DNA of 64,000 nt from Pseudocercospora fijiensis CIRAD86 (lineage: Eukaryota; Ascomycota; Dothideomycetes; Mycosphaerellales; Mycosphaerellaceae): contig NW_006921536.1 of the NCBI RefSeq assembly GCF_000340215.1, positions 4,433,455 to 4,497,454 of the forward strand, in the 5' to 3' direction. Both the position numbers and the translations under genes were made by a program. The notes beneath the pieces were generated by a model. It searched no databases. It was given only the letters and a program-made list of their open reading frames with translations, and was not told the DNA's origin. This document shows positions 1 to 12,821 of this stretch, piece by piece (within the stretch, counting starts at the first letter, position 1; the number at the start of each line of letters is the position of its first letter).

Positions 1-3000
1 ACACTCTAAGTCTACTATATATACAACCTACTACTAGACTTAAGAAGCAGTATCTAACTAAAAACCCTAGAAAGACTACCTAGAGTTATCTAGGGGAACA
101 CCTACTAAATCCTACTTAGGGATTTCAACCTCTACTACCCCCTCTAGGGCTTAGACTTTACCCTAGCTTACTACTTCCTAGTAGGAAGACTAATTAATAT
201 ATTAGAGAGGGAAGGAATAGAAATTGTTACCCTAAAGGGACTAATTACTTAGGAGGCAAGAGGAAGCAGTAGTATACTAGACCTATGCTTTATATTATAT
301 TAGATTAGGGATAGGATTACAAGATATAGGGTTAACTAGGAACTAGAAGAATTATTAGACCACTTCCCGGTATAGATTGAGCTAAATGTTTAAGCCAATT
401 AGGAAAGGGAACTAGAGGAGAAGCTCAATTAGAAAGGTGCTAAATAGGGTAGGATTAGGGAGGAACTAGAAAGGGACCTAAAACTAGAGGAACTCTTAAC
501 AAAGCACCTACTAAGGCTAGAGGATATTAACAAGGCAGTAGAAGAACTAATAGGAATCCTAAAATAGGTAGCTAGAAAGCATACCCTAGCAAAGAAACAT
601 TTACTATACTAGCAACTATACTAGACTAGTAAGTGTATAAGGAAGGTTAAAGTAGCAAGGAAGGCTAGGAGGCAGTAGATACAAACCTATATCTAGGAAG
701 CATAGGATAACTATAATAAAGCCTACTAGGAAAAGAAGATCCAGATTAAGAAAGATAAGATACAAGAATAGAGATCTATAATAGGAATAATTACAAAGAA
801 ACTAGAGGAGATATAGAGGATAGCTAAATAGGCAAGGAGGCCTAAATAGGAAAAGAATATACTACTACAATTCTTAGATATTATAGACTAATAAGGATAA
901 ATGCAGACTACAATAGAAGGGAAAGCAAGAGCCCTAGGCTAATACTTCTTCTATAGAAAAGTATAAGCAGACCTATTAGATATAAAGGAGGAAGAACAAG
1001 AGACCCTACTGCTAGGCATACTAAGAGATACCTAGGTTAAACCCGAAACTATTAAGAGGATCCTAAAGAAAATTCTAGGCAATAAGGCACTAGGAGAAGA
1101 CAAGATCTACAACAAACTTCTAAAAGCATATAGGAAGGGGCTAGCCCTAGCACTAGCCAATATCTTTTTATAAAGCCTAGCACTAGGACACTACCTAAGA
1201 CTATTTAGGAAGTCCCTAATAGTAGTACTAAGGAAGCCCTAGAAGGAAGACTATATATAGCTTAAGGCCTATAGACTAATAGCCCTACTTAATATAATAG
1301 GCAAGGTGCTAGAGAAAATTGTCGCTAAAAGGCTAATAACCTTTACCGAGGAAAGGAATATCCTTCCTAAAGGCTAGATAGGAGGAAGAAAGAAGAGGTT
1401 AACACTAACAGCTATAGAACTAATTATAGAACAGATTAAGCATATCTAGCACTATAGTTAAAACTAGGTAGCAACCCTCCTCTCCCTTAACATCTTAGGA
1501 GCCTTTAACAATATCTCCTATAAAAGACTCCTATATATACTTAAATAGAAAGCTATACTAAACTAGATAGTCTAATTTATCTAGTCCTTCCTATAGGAAA
1601 GATCGATATAGCTCATTCTAGGCAAATTTAAATTAGACCTAATACTAACTAAAAAGGGAATCCCCTAAGGATTAACACTCTCCCTAATCCTCTTTCTTAT
1701 CTTTATAGTAGACCTACTCCTACTCCTAGAATTAAAAAACACATTAGCATTAGGGTTTGTAGATAACACAAACATCCTAGCCTAGTCTAAGACAATAGAA
1801 ACCAACTACAAGATCCTAGAAGAGAAGTACTAGGAGTATAAAAAATAGGCAAAGAGGTATAGAGCAAAATTCGCCCTAGAAAAGTACTAGCTTATCCACT
1901 TTAGCAAGGCTAAATCAACCTATAATATAAAGCAATCAATTACTATCTAAGGCTTTGAAACCCAACTATTAGCAGAGCTTAGGGTACTAGGGATCTAGCT
2001 AGATCTAAAACTGAATTAGGGACTATAAGTAAAGAAGGTAAAGCAGAGGGCAGATGCTAATATGCAATCTATTAATAGACTTATAGCCTCTATATAGGGG
2101 GCTATATTCGAGAAAGCTAAAGTTATATATAAAGCAATTGTTAAGCTAGCAATGCTATATAGAGCACAGATATAGACAGCCTAGGAGAAAACACTAAAGA
2201 GGATTAAGCAACTAGTTAGTAGGTCCTAAACCTAAAGCCTAAAGAAAATCCTAGGAGCATATAAAACTATACTAACAAGGGTAGTAGAAATGGAATTAGG
2301 GATCCTACTAGTTAAACAATACTTTAAGGGACTAAGACACTAATATACGGTAAAGATAATAGAATACCTAGTCTAATAGACTATCTAAAAGGCACTAGAC
2401 AAGATAAAAGCCTAGTATATTAGGACTAGGAGGCGAGACAGACTACAAATAACTCCCTAGAAAGTTAAAGACCTAGAGCAATATAGAGTCTTAACAAGAG
2501 AAATGCTAGAGAAAAAGCTTTAGGGACTAAACATAAGGCCGAAGGAAGATAAGCTAAAGGGAGAGAAACAAAGCCTAGTAGAGTTAATTGCTAGATACCT
2601 ATAGGAGTAGGAATAGAACAAAACATAGGTTAGACTAGGAACCCTAAAGGCACTAATTAAATTTAGTTAATATAACTACTAGCTCTATAAGGACCTAAAT
2701 AGGGCCGAGGCAAGCCTAGCTATCTAAATCAGATCTGAACACATTAGACTTAGGTCTTACCTATTTAGAAGAAACGTCCTAGGAATTGAAAGCAGAGCGT
2801 ACCAATATAGCTACTAATCTTAGAACCCTAAGTATATACTACTAGTCTGCCCTTAGTAGTTAGAAGGCAGAAGTAATTAGAGACTAAAAGCAATAGAAAG
2901 GGAATACGACAAGCTAATCCAGAGTAAAGAAGACCTAAAGAGGATAGTAAAGTGGATTATTAAATAGGGATTTATACAACAATTCGCACTAGTAAGGGAA

Positions 3001-3269
3001 ACTAAGGAGTAGATAAGAAGGAGGGAAGAAGAGGGGGAAAGAAGGGCAGGGTAGTAGGCAAGGTAGTTGGAGGGTAACAACTATAATACTAGTACACCCT
3101 AGAGGAAGGAAAACAAGGAAACGAGGAAGACCAATACTTATAAATAGGACAGGAGGGAGGTTTTTACTAACTAAGTTGGTTTCCTACCCAAAACAATACA
3201 TAGAAACAGACCTACATAGGCCGAAAGGCACTACAACAGGCAAATGAAATATCTATCTATCTATCTATA
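1..3269 (+). mobile_element. Tad-like LINE, copy 1 (5' part outside window), RIP-mutated
   Basis: Non-LTR retrotransposon relic running in the plus direction and already inside ORF2 at base 1. Reverse transcriptase motifs can be read through the many TAG/TAA stops: an LKAYR-IALL-like block near 1,260-1,300, a GKVLEKIVAKRL block near 1,300-1,340, and the catalytic FADD-type box at 1,756-1,767, which now reads FVDN. A Tad-type C-terminal region with a late Cys-Pro lies near 2,640-2,860. The 3' end is an (ATCT)n tail at about 3,250-3,269. It aligns without net length change to copy 2 at a constant offset of 9,560. Nearly every in-frame stop is TAG or TAA, as expected from CpA-to-TpA change on both strands. 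No functional protein is possible. The Tad assignment rests on motif memory only. Confidence 0.85.
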
Positions 3270-4770
3270 TAACGCCTTATATAATGTTCGATTATTACTA
3301 GCGTTGTCCGTAGTAATCGAGATTAGTTTCGTTATTACGCTAACCCTATCTGTTACCGTATAGACAAGCTTCGCTATATCCTTACTAGTATAGGAACCTA
3401 GAATTTTAGGGAATCCGATTATAAGTTCCTAGAGTTTCTAATCCGAATTAATAAAGTATAGTATAATCGAGAGGAAGGAGGCTCTTATAGTCCGGCTTAA
3501 CTAGCTATCGATAGTAATAGCTACTCGGCGAGTATTACGGAGGATCTCCCGAATATCGTCTAACGTAGCCTCTTTATTCTTTTCGAATATAATACGCTAG
3601 GTTGTCGCGCCGAGAAATAGGGGAGGGTAGTTTATAAGATATAGGTATATCTTCTATATAGACTCCCTTTCGTAGAAGTCTTCCGAAAGACCGTTTATAG
3701 CTAGCATTTCGTTTGCTAGTTGCTTAAAGTCTTCGGGGGAGAAATAGTAGCCTTTAATCCTAGAGCTTCCTTAAGCGTAGCCTATAATAATTAGCTAGAT
3801 CTCTACGGTTAATTAAAGTAGCCGGAATCTATAGCCGGCATTTTAGAAGACGTACCTCTTTCTAGAACGCTATATCTATATTAACTCTCCTCTCTCCTTA
3901 AGATTCCCGATACCGTTTAGAATAGAGATATTTCGTAGGCGATAAGTTCCTATCCCCTAGTTTCGGGTATTTTAAGATTGAACCGTAGAAGTTATAGACA
4001 ATTACTAGTTAACCTTTAAGTCGAGAAGTCGTATAACGGTACAATACCCCCTCTATAAAGAACTTCTAGAATATATCCGTTCGCTCCTTACTCCCCTATC
4101 GCATCGAGTACTTCCGGAGTTTATACTCCTTCGAACGTAAGTATAAAGGGAACTATATCTTATAGACCTATTAATTAAACTGCTCTATATACTCGGGTTT
4201 CTAAAGATACGCCTAGCTAGCCTTTTCGAAGATTTCCGGGTTAATACTCGATATTCTTATATCTCCGAACAACCTTCTACTTAGACTCCGTAAAGGTAAG
4301 GACTAGGTAGTAGTACCCTATAATAAATTCCTACTACTAGGATTCGGAGAGGATAAATCTAGCCCTAATCGTCGTCTAGGACTCGATAGGCTCGAAGGTA
4401 AGTATATAACCTCCTCTTAACGTTGTCGCAATCTCGCTCGTATACTAGACTATTTCGACTGTCGTCTCGTTATTACCCTTCCTAGTATAGCGCCTAGTAT
4501 ATATATAATGTCGGTCGGTATGTTTTAAGGTTTCGTACGGTAAGGTAAGGACTTAGGAGTAGTAGATATATACTAGTAGCTATAGGGAAACACCCTTTCT
4601 TTTATAGTATTGTATCGTTAGGAACAGCTAGGCAGTAAATAGCTAGCTACCTTTTTTTTCGTTTCCTAGCTACCTAACTACTAGATTTTTTTTCCTAGCT
4701 ACCCTAGCTAGCCTAACTACTAGAATTTCTTTCCTAGCTACCCTAACTACCTAAATTTTGCCTTCTATAC
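3270..4770 (-). mobile_element. hAT-type transposase relic, C-terminal half missing, RIP-mutated
   Basis: On the minus strand a broken frame encodes hAT transposase features. The clearest is ITTDNASNN at 3,291-3,317, the conserved block after the first catalytic Asp. Upstream are a W/L-rich block near 3,360-3,560 and a region near 3,560-3,720 that resembles the 'not long, then PSR' stretch preceding the catalytic core. The C-terminal part, including the hAT dimerisation domain, is absent because LINE copy 1 abuts the element at 3,270. The N-terminal side ends in a cluster of short repeats (4,632-4,757) that fits subterminal repeats of hAT ends. CpG is abundant while CpA/TpG is scarce. It is dead as a gene. 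Confidence 0.7.
4632..4757. repeat. Short degenerate tandem repeats, probable hAT subterminal repeats
   Basis: Four imperfect copies of a unit reading roughly TTCCTAGCTACCYTAACTAC, separated by T-rich tracts, follow each other directly. The position at the 5' edge of the hAT transposase relic suggests subterminal transposase-binding repeats, a known property of hAT elements. The CCTAA strings are not telomeric because their spacing is irregular. Confidence 0.5.
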
Positions 4771-4799
4771 GGCGGCTCTCTCCTACTAACGGAACCGAG

Positions 4800-7700
4800 C
4801 TACTATACCTAACGAATCTAAGCTCGTTTTTAGTCTTAATCTATCCTCTTTCGGTATAAGACACTCGATAAGCAAATACTTAGGCCGAGTCTAACTGTAA
4901 AACCTAAGACTAACTAATAGCTCTATTAACTAATCCTAATCCTCGAACTCCTTCCGCTTCTTAGTAAAGACTTTAAAGAGCGCTCGAGCTTCGTCGGGTA
5001 CCTATAGAGTAGTCGAGATAAAGCCGTATCGCTAAAATAGGTAATCCTTCGGAGGCTTATATAGAGATTTAGAGAATTCTAACGCTAACCTATCCTACTA
5101 GGCGCTTAGATTCCGGATATAAGCCCTCTCTACCTTAGTAAAGATTTTATATAGTAGTAGCACTCTACCCTTAAGAAACGCTTTCTATTTAACTATTAGT
5201 ATCTGCCGGCTACGAACGCCGGCTATATATACCGAGTATAGAATAATTACCTATACCCCTTCCTCCTTTAGTAATACTTCTACCGTCTCTAGATACCTAG
5301 CCGCGATCGTATTAATCGCAAGCTACTTTGCCTTTATAGACGTAAAGGCTTCGCTCTAATACTAATAAAGAAACTTCTACTCTATATCGAGGATATAAAG
5401 ACGACTAGTCTCGATTCTAATCCTTACTAGCTTTTTATAGTAGCTTTAACTATAATTTTCTAGATTGATAGGACTTATACCTTAGCCCTTTACTAGCATC
5501 TCGTCTCTTTAGCTATACTCGATCTACTCCTAGCGCTTATCGTCTATAGCGTTAGGCCCTAAGACTATACCTATTACTAGATCGACGTAGGGTATCTCCT
5601 CGCTTTTTTTAGTTCCTTTATTCTTAGTATTAAGCTCTGTCGCGGCATCCTAAACTCTAGTAATATATGCTCCTAGGCGGCTAGCGCGTACCTAGAAGTG
5701 CGAGCGAAGCTTGCGCCTTATAGCTAGAATAGCTAATTAGAAGCTATAGTCGTTATCGCGTTAATTACTTTTGCTAGCGTAATTTTCGTAGAAGTAGGCT
5801 TAATAGACTTAATTTATCGAAGGATGAAGGTAGAGCCTTTATTTCCTATCTCTACGTACGCCTTACTACTTATCGTCTATATCTATATCCGCGTCGCTAT
5901 TACCTCCCTCGAAATTGAAATAATCTAAAGGAACCTCTATATCCGAACTAGAGCTAGACGAGGACACTACTTCCCTAGCCGCCTTTGTAGCCTCCTTAGC
6001 TAGGTACTGCTAGACCTGCTTATCTACCTCCGCTTTCTACTATACCTTAAGGCGCCGGTCTTCTATCTTATCGACGATCTACTAGTAATAGGCTATACTA
6101 AATGCGTTAGGCTAGATAGATAGAAGAAGAGGAATAGGGGCTATATCCTCCTATAGACGATACTACTAATTAATACTATTATATAGCGTATCGAGGTGCT
6201 TTATACGGAGATTAAGAGCAAAGGCTCGGAGGTGCTTATTATCGCCCTAGACCTACTAAGGATACTAGCCTTGCATTAGACTAACTATATTATTAATTGC
6301 AAGAGTGCTATAGTTGTATATATTAGCCTAACGAGTAACCTAGTCGATTTCCTAATGCGTCTATTAATGCGTAGATAGCTAACTAGCGGACTAGGCGTCT
6401 AGAAAGAGCGAGAGGAGACAGGCAAACGTTAATACGAGACGAATACCGAGAGGGCTAATAGCTCGGTTTCCGTTGCTATAAAGGTCTAGCTAGGAGTTCT
6501 AAGTCTATACTATTGCGATACGAGGATCGATTAGGGTAGTAATAAGATGCTTGTTAGACGAGTAGATAAATACGACTAATCGTAGCTTGTCATCTAAGGA
6601 GAAATAGAGGGAGCGTAGTATAGCAAGAAGATTATTAGTGTTTTGCTAGTATTAGTTAATGTCTTCGTTGCTAGTACTAGTCTACTATTAGTAATCGATA
6701 ATCTTAGGATTAATTGCAGATAGCTAGCTAAAGTTATTAACTGCTTTAATAGCGACATCTAGTATATCGATAACCTTACGCTCGCCGACCTTAGATAGGA
6801 ACAAGAACGAGTAGGCCTCGTTAGGAGTAATAAGATCCCTACCTCGGATAAAAGAGTCTTTATATAAATAAAGGAGATCCGTTATAAGCTTCTCGTCGTA
6901 CTAAGAGTATAGTATCTTATTAGACATTAACTTAGGGGCAAGGTCTCGTAGGACGTAAGCTACCTTATCGAATAAGGTAAGGTCTCTCGGAGGAATACGA
7001 GTGTTAGCCTTTATATAGATGCGTGCGTTGCCTAGATTGACCTGTATACGACGGCCTACACTAGTAGCGACATTCTAGTAATTAAAGGCCAAGTCGATAA
7101 GTTAGACTATCTAAGGATACGGGGCCCTACTATTAGGCAAATACTATTGCTTCCTAGTATTCTAAAGAATGCGAGACTCCGTAGTAGCGACCTCTAGTTT
7201 CGTAAGGAATATACGACGGAATACCTACTAGAAGACTCTCTCGCCCTCGAAGTCTTATATAAAGCGTCTCTAGTATACCTTCTAAAGTAGACGTATAGCA
7301 TCGATTAACTCTTACTCGTAGTACTAGAAGATAGGTAGTAATACTAATTCGACCTTTACCTGCTTCCGGAAGTTGCGCTCTAGGTCTATATCGGCTAGCT
7401 ATATAAAAGTAGGCGGTACGGTAGGAGATAGGATAAGAGTAGGTTGTTAAACTGCCTAGCGTAGTAAGTTAGCGGATATAGGGCCTTTACTAGCTATCGA
7501 GGACGTCGATATCGTAGAAGATATCGAGATTGCGCGTTAGCGGCCGGAGACAGTAGATAGTCTATTACGGTACTATTAACGTAGTACTCGCTAAGCCCGA
7601 CGCTTATTTTGTTAGACCTCCTCTACGAAAAGTAGACGATCGAGGTCTACGTCGACTTCGCGCGGTAGTAGACGACGCCGAGATAGTTTAGGGACAGGCT

Positions 7701-7900
7701 TATAAACCTAACCCGACGTAAGAGGGAAACCTTAACTCGTAATTTCAAATTTAGCTATATTATAAGGCTCTAGCTCTAGGTCCGAATCTAGATCGAGCTT
7801 ATACTAATATTTATATATATCGTCGATATCTATATTATTACTTTTACCCGGTAATAGCAAGTTAGAGGGAGTCGTATAATTAAAATCGTCGTTACTATAG
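4800..7900 (-). pseudogene. Unidentified long minus-strand relic gene(s), RIP-mutated
   Basis: Most of this stretch can be read as a long minus-strand protein frame interrupted almost only by TAG/TAA, the pattern of a RIP-mutated coding sequence. Visible character includes an acidic Ser/Asp-rich stretch near 5,860-5,960, a Lys/Arg/Gln-rich segment near 6,000-6,070, and a long hydrophobic-polar alternating region at 6,400-7,100. I do not recognise a family. It lacks a visible RT, DDE, Helitron or tyrosine-recombinase signature. It may belong to the same mobile unit as the hAT relic or to an element of its own. It could represent more than one gene, since frame shifts cannot be excluded by eye. 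Confidence 0.4.
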
Positions 7901-7979
7901 TTAGATAGTAGTAGCTACTATATAAGAGCTGTTATCCTATTTATTACTCGTAAGACGAAATAGTAGCGAACAACTAGAG

Positions 7980-10900
7980 ACGAAGGGAAGACAGTTAAGA
8001 AGGAAGGGAGGACGAATAGAAAGCACTATATACTAGGGCAGAGGAGGTGCTAAAGGCGGAAGATAGAAGAACCCCTAAGAGGGCATATAGGATAATAATC
8101 TTAGAACTCCTTAGAGGACTGAAAGCAATCCACAACTAGGCAAGCTACGTAATTATAAAGGTAGCTAATACAGTCGTAGCAAAGATTACGAAGAAACAAT
8201 AGGAGACAAGCCTAAACTACCGTACCTAGGTAGTAGTAGCTAGTTAGGAGGCGCTAAAACCCCCGAGGACAGTAGTTAGAGTCTATATTACGGACCTATA
8301 GGAGCAAAAGGAAATCTAAGGACTTATAGGGAAGGAGATTGTAGAAAGAATTGTAGTTAAAGAGGTAATTAGGGCTAGGAACGAAGGTAAAGGGGTAATT
8401 AAGCTGTTTATAGTACAAGAGCAGGACAAAAAGAAGCTAGAAACACAAAAAGAATAGACAACTAAGATAGGAAAAACAGTAAAGGTCTCCTAATAGCAAT
8501 TTATAATTATAGCTTATAGTATAATAAGAAGCTTTAAGGAAGAATAGGATATTAGGAGCCTATAGAGACAAAACTAAGCTATATACCTAGGCCTAAAGAT
8601 TATAAAAGTAGCATAGATTAAAAGGAAAATCGAAGAGACTAAGAAGCAGTCTTCCCTAATTATCTAGGTAGGGAGTATAGAGCAAGCTAATATAGTACTA
8701 GACTAGGGGCTATTCTAGAACTTTAAAAGATTAGAAATAGGGATATATAGAAGCAACTATAGGATAATATAGTGCTTCAAATGTCAACACTATAGACACT
8801 TAGTAGCTAAGTATATAAAGACAACTAACACCTGCTCCTATTATATAGGGGATTACTAGGTTAAAGAATATAAAGCATATAAGGGAGAAGCAAGATATAC
8901 ATACTACACTAAAAGATACCCCTCTTAGGCGAAGGAATGCCTAGTAAGAATATAGGCAGCTAGGAAGGCAAAGGAAGCTAGAATTAATATACTAAAAAGA
9001 TATATAACAAGCTAGGGCAGCTAGGTATAGAAGCAACCTAGCTAAGTGCTACAAAAGAGGTCTAGACAAGATAATAGGTTCACATTCAGGGCCTTACTAG
9101 CATAAGAGAGTTACTAGCAACTAGGGAGAATAAGATACCTTAATATTATAGGAAAGGAAGCAGGGTAGACAAAACTTAGTTAAATGTTAGTCCAAAGTAA
9201 GGGAAGACTAAAGGAAAGCTTATAGGGAAATAATATAGATAAAACCTAATAAACATTGCAACATTACTAAACATTATATAGTACAATGTTAACAAGAGTA
9301 AAGATAAGGTATAGAGGAGCTTCCTTCAAGCACTAAACCTAAAAGAACACTATATTATTGCAATCTAAGAGCCCTAGCTCAACCTATATATAAAGAGACT
9401 AGCAATAGTTAAAGACCTAAGATACTACCTAATTATCTATAACTAGGGAGCCCTAAGGATATACATCTACATTAGTAAGGAGATAGATATAGAAACCTAG
9501 CAGGCTATACTATAGGAGGATAGGGACCTAACATTAGTTCAAGTAGAGACATCCTAAGGCATACTCTAAGTCTACTATATATATAACCTACTACTAGACT
9601 TAAGAAGCAGTACCTAACTAAAAACCCTAGAAAGACTACTAAGAGTTATCTAGGGGAACACCTACTAAATCCTACTTAGGGATTTCAACCTCTACTACCC
9701 CCTCTAGGGCTTAGACTTTACCCTAGCTTACTACTTCCTAGTAGGAAGACTAATTGATATATTAGAGAGGGAAGGAATAGAAATTGTTACCCTAAAGGGA
9801 CTAATTACTTAGGAGGCAAGAGGAAGCAGTAGCACACTAGACCTATGCTTTATATTATATTAGATTAGGAATAGGATTACAAGATACAAGGTTAATTAGG
9901 AACTAGAAGAATTATTAGACCACTTCCCGGTTTAGATTAAGCTGAATGTTTAGGCTAATTAGGAAAGGGAACTAGAGGAGAAGCTCAACTAGAAAGGTAC
10001 TAAATAGGATAGGATTAGGGAGGAACTAGAAAGGGACCTAAAACTAGAGGAACTCTTAATAAAGCACCTACTAAGGCTAGAGGACATTAATAAGGCAGTA
10101 GAAGAACTAATAGGAATCCTAAAATAGGTAGCTAGAAAGTATACCCTAGCAAAGAAACATTTACTATACTAGCAACTATACTAGACTAGTAAGTATATAA
10201 AGAAGGTTAAAGTAGCAAGGAAGGCTAGGAGGTAGTAGACATAAACCTACACCTAGGAAGCATAGGACAACTATAACAAAGCCTGCTAGGAAAAGAAGAT
10301 CTAGATTAAGAAAGACAAAATACAAGAATAGAGATTTATAATAGGAATGATTATAAAGAAACTAGAGGAGATATAGAGGATAGCTAAATAGGCAAGGAGA
10401 CCTAAACAGGATAAGGATATACTACTACAATTCCCGGACATTATAGACCAATAAGGACAAATGTAGACTATAATAGAAGGGAAAGTAAGAGCCCTAGGCC
10501 AATACTTCTTCTATAGAAGAGTATAAGCAGACCTATTAGACATAAAGGAGGAAGAACAAGAGACTCTACTACTAGGCACACTAAGAGATACCTAGGTTAA
10601 ACCCGAAACTATTAAAAGGATCCTGAAGAAAATTCTAGGCAATAAGGCACTAGGAGAAGACAAGATCTATAACAAACTTCTAAAAGTATATAGGAAGGGG
10701 CTAGCCCTAGCACTAGCTAATATCTTTTTATAAAGCCTAGCACTAGGATACTACCTAAGACTATTTAGGAAGTCCCTAATAGTTGTACTAAGGAAGCCCT
10801 AGAAGGAAGACTATATATAGCTTAAAGCCTATAGACTAATAGCCCTACTTAATATAATAGGCAAGGTGCTAGAAAAAATTGTCGCTAAAAGGCTAACAAC

Positions 10901-12821
10901 CTTTACCGAGGAAAGGAATATCCTTCCTAAAGGCTAGATAGGAGGAAGAAAGAAGAGGTTAACACTAATAGCTATAGAACTAATTACAGAACAGATTAAG
11001 CATATCTAGTACTATAGTTAAAACTAGGTAGCAACCCTCCTCTCCCTTAATATCTCGGGAGCCTTTAACAATATCTCCTATAAAAGGCTCCTATATATAC
11101 TCAAACAGAAAGCTATACCAAACTAGATAGTCCAATTTATCTAGTCCTTCCTATAGGAAAGATTAACATAGCTTATTCTAGGCAAATTCAAATTAGACCT
11201 AATACTAACTAAAAAGGGAATCCCCTAAGGATTAATACTCTCCCTAATCCTCTTCCTTATCTTTATAGTAGACCTACTCCTACTCGTAGAATTAAAAAAC
11301 ACATCAGCATTAGGGTTTATAGATAACACAAACATCCTAGCCTAGTCTAAGACAACAGAAACTAACTGCAAGATCCTAGAAGAGAAGCACTAGGAGTATA
11401 AAAAATAGGTAAGGAAGCATAGAGCAAAATTCGCCCTAGAAAAGTACTAGCTTATCTACTTTAGTAAGGCTAAATCAACCTATAATATAAAGCAATTAAT
11501 CACTATCTAAGGCTTTGAAACCTAACTATTAGCAGAGCTTAGGGTACTAGGGATCTAGCTAGATCCAAAACTGAATTAGGGACTATAAGTAAAGAAGGCA
11601 AAGTAGAGGGTAGATGCTAATATACAATCTATTAATAGGCTTATAGCCTCTATATAGGGGGCTATATTCGAGAAAGCTAAAGTTATATACAAAGCAATTA
11701 TCAAACTAGCAATACTATATAGAGCACAGATATAGACAGCCTAAGAGAAAACACTAAAGAGGATTAAGCAACTAGTTAGTAGGTCCTAAACCTAAAGCCT
11801 AAAGAAAATCCTAGGAGTATACAAAACTATACTAATAAGGGTAGTAGAAATAGAATCAGGGATCCTACTAGTCAAACAATACTTTAAGGGACTAAGACAC
11901 TAATATATAGCAAAGACAATAGAATACCTAGCCTAATAGACTATCTAAAAGGCACTAGACAAGATAAAAGCCTAGTACGTTAGGACTCGGAGGCGAGACA
12001 GACTATAAATAACTCCCTAGAAAGTCAAAGACCTAGAGCAATATAGAGTCTTAATAGGAGAAATGCTAGAGAAAGAGCTTTAGGGACTAAATACGAGGCT
12101 AAAGGAAGATAGGCTAAAGAGAGAGAAACAAAGCCTAGTAGAATCAATTGCTAGATACCTATAGGAGTAGGAATAGAATAAAACATAAGTTAGACTAGGA
12201 ACCCTAAAGGCACTAATCAAATTTGGTCAATACAACTACTAGCTCTATAAGGACCTAAATAGGGCCGAGGCAAGCCTAGCTATCTAAATTAGATCTAAAC
12301 ACATTAGGCTTAGATCTTACCTATTTAGAAGAAACGTCCTAGGAATTGAAAGCAGGGCTTACTAGTATAGCTACTAATCTCAGAACCCTAAGTATATACT
12401 GCTAGTCTGCCCTTAATAGTTAGAAGGTAGAAGTAATTAGAGACTAAAAGTAATAGAAAGGGAATACGACAAGCTAATCTAGAGCAAAGAAGACCTAAAG
12501 AGGATTATAAAGTAGATTATTAAATAGGGATTTGTATAACAATTCGTACTAGCAAGGGAAACTAAGGAGTAGATAAGAAGGAGGGAAGAAGAGGGGGAAA
12601 GAAGGGCAGGGCAGCAGGCAAGGTAGTTAGAGGGTAACAACTATAACACTAGTATACCCTAGAGGAAGGAAAACAATAAAACGAGGAAGATCAACACTTA
12701 TAAATAGGACAGGAGGGAGGTTTTTACTAACTAAGTTAGTTTCCTACCTAAAACAATATATAGAAACAGACCTGCATAGGCCGAAAGGCACTACAACAGG
12801 CAAATGAAATATCTATCTATA
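7980..12821 (+). mobile_element. Tad-like LINE, copy 2, near full length, RIP-mutated
   Basis: ORF1 (gag-like) runs from about 7,990 to 9,230 and carries a CCHC zinc knuckle at about 8,771-8,830 (CFKC start, later Cys positions changed to Tyr by RIP). ORF2 starts near 9,260 with an apurinic endonuclease-like N-terminus (an IQEPW-type box near 9,360-9,380). It continues through reverse transcriptase (catalytic box near 11,316-11,327) to a Cys-Pro-rich Tad-type C-terminus near 12,400. The element ends in a short ATCT tail at 12,811-12,821. From 9,561 on it is collinear with copy 1. The left end is set only by the start of recognisable gag sequence and is uncertain by a few tens of bases. Stops throughout mean it cannot be expressed. 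Confidence 0.85.

Noticed and set aside
4632..4757. CCTAA-containing repeats resembling telomere sequence
   Set aside because: Spacing and flanks are irregular and the unit is about 20-30 bp; better explained as hAT subterminal repeats.
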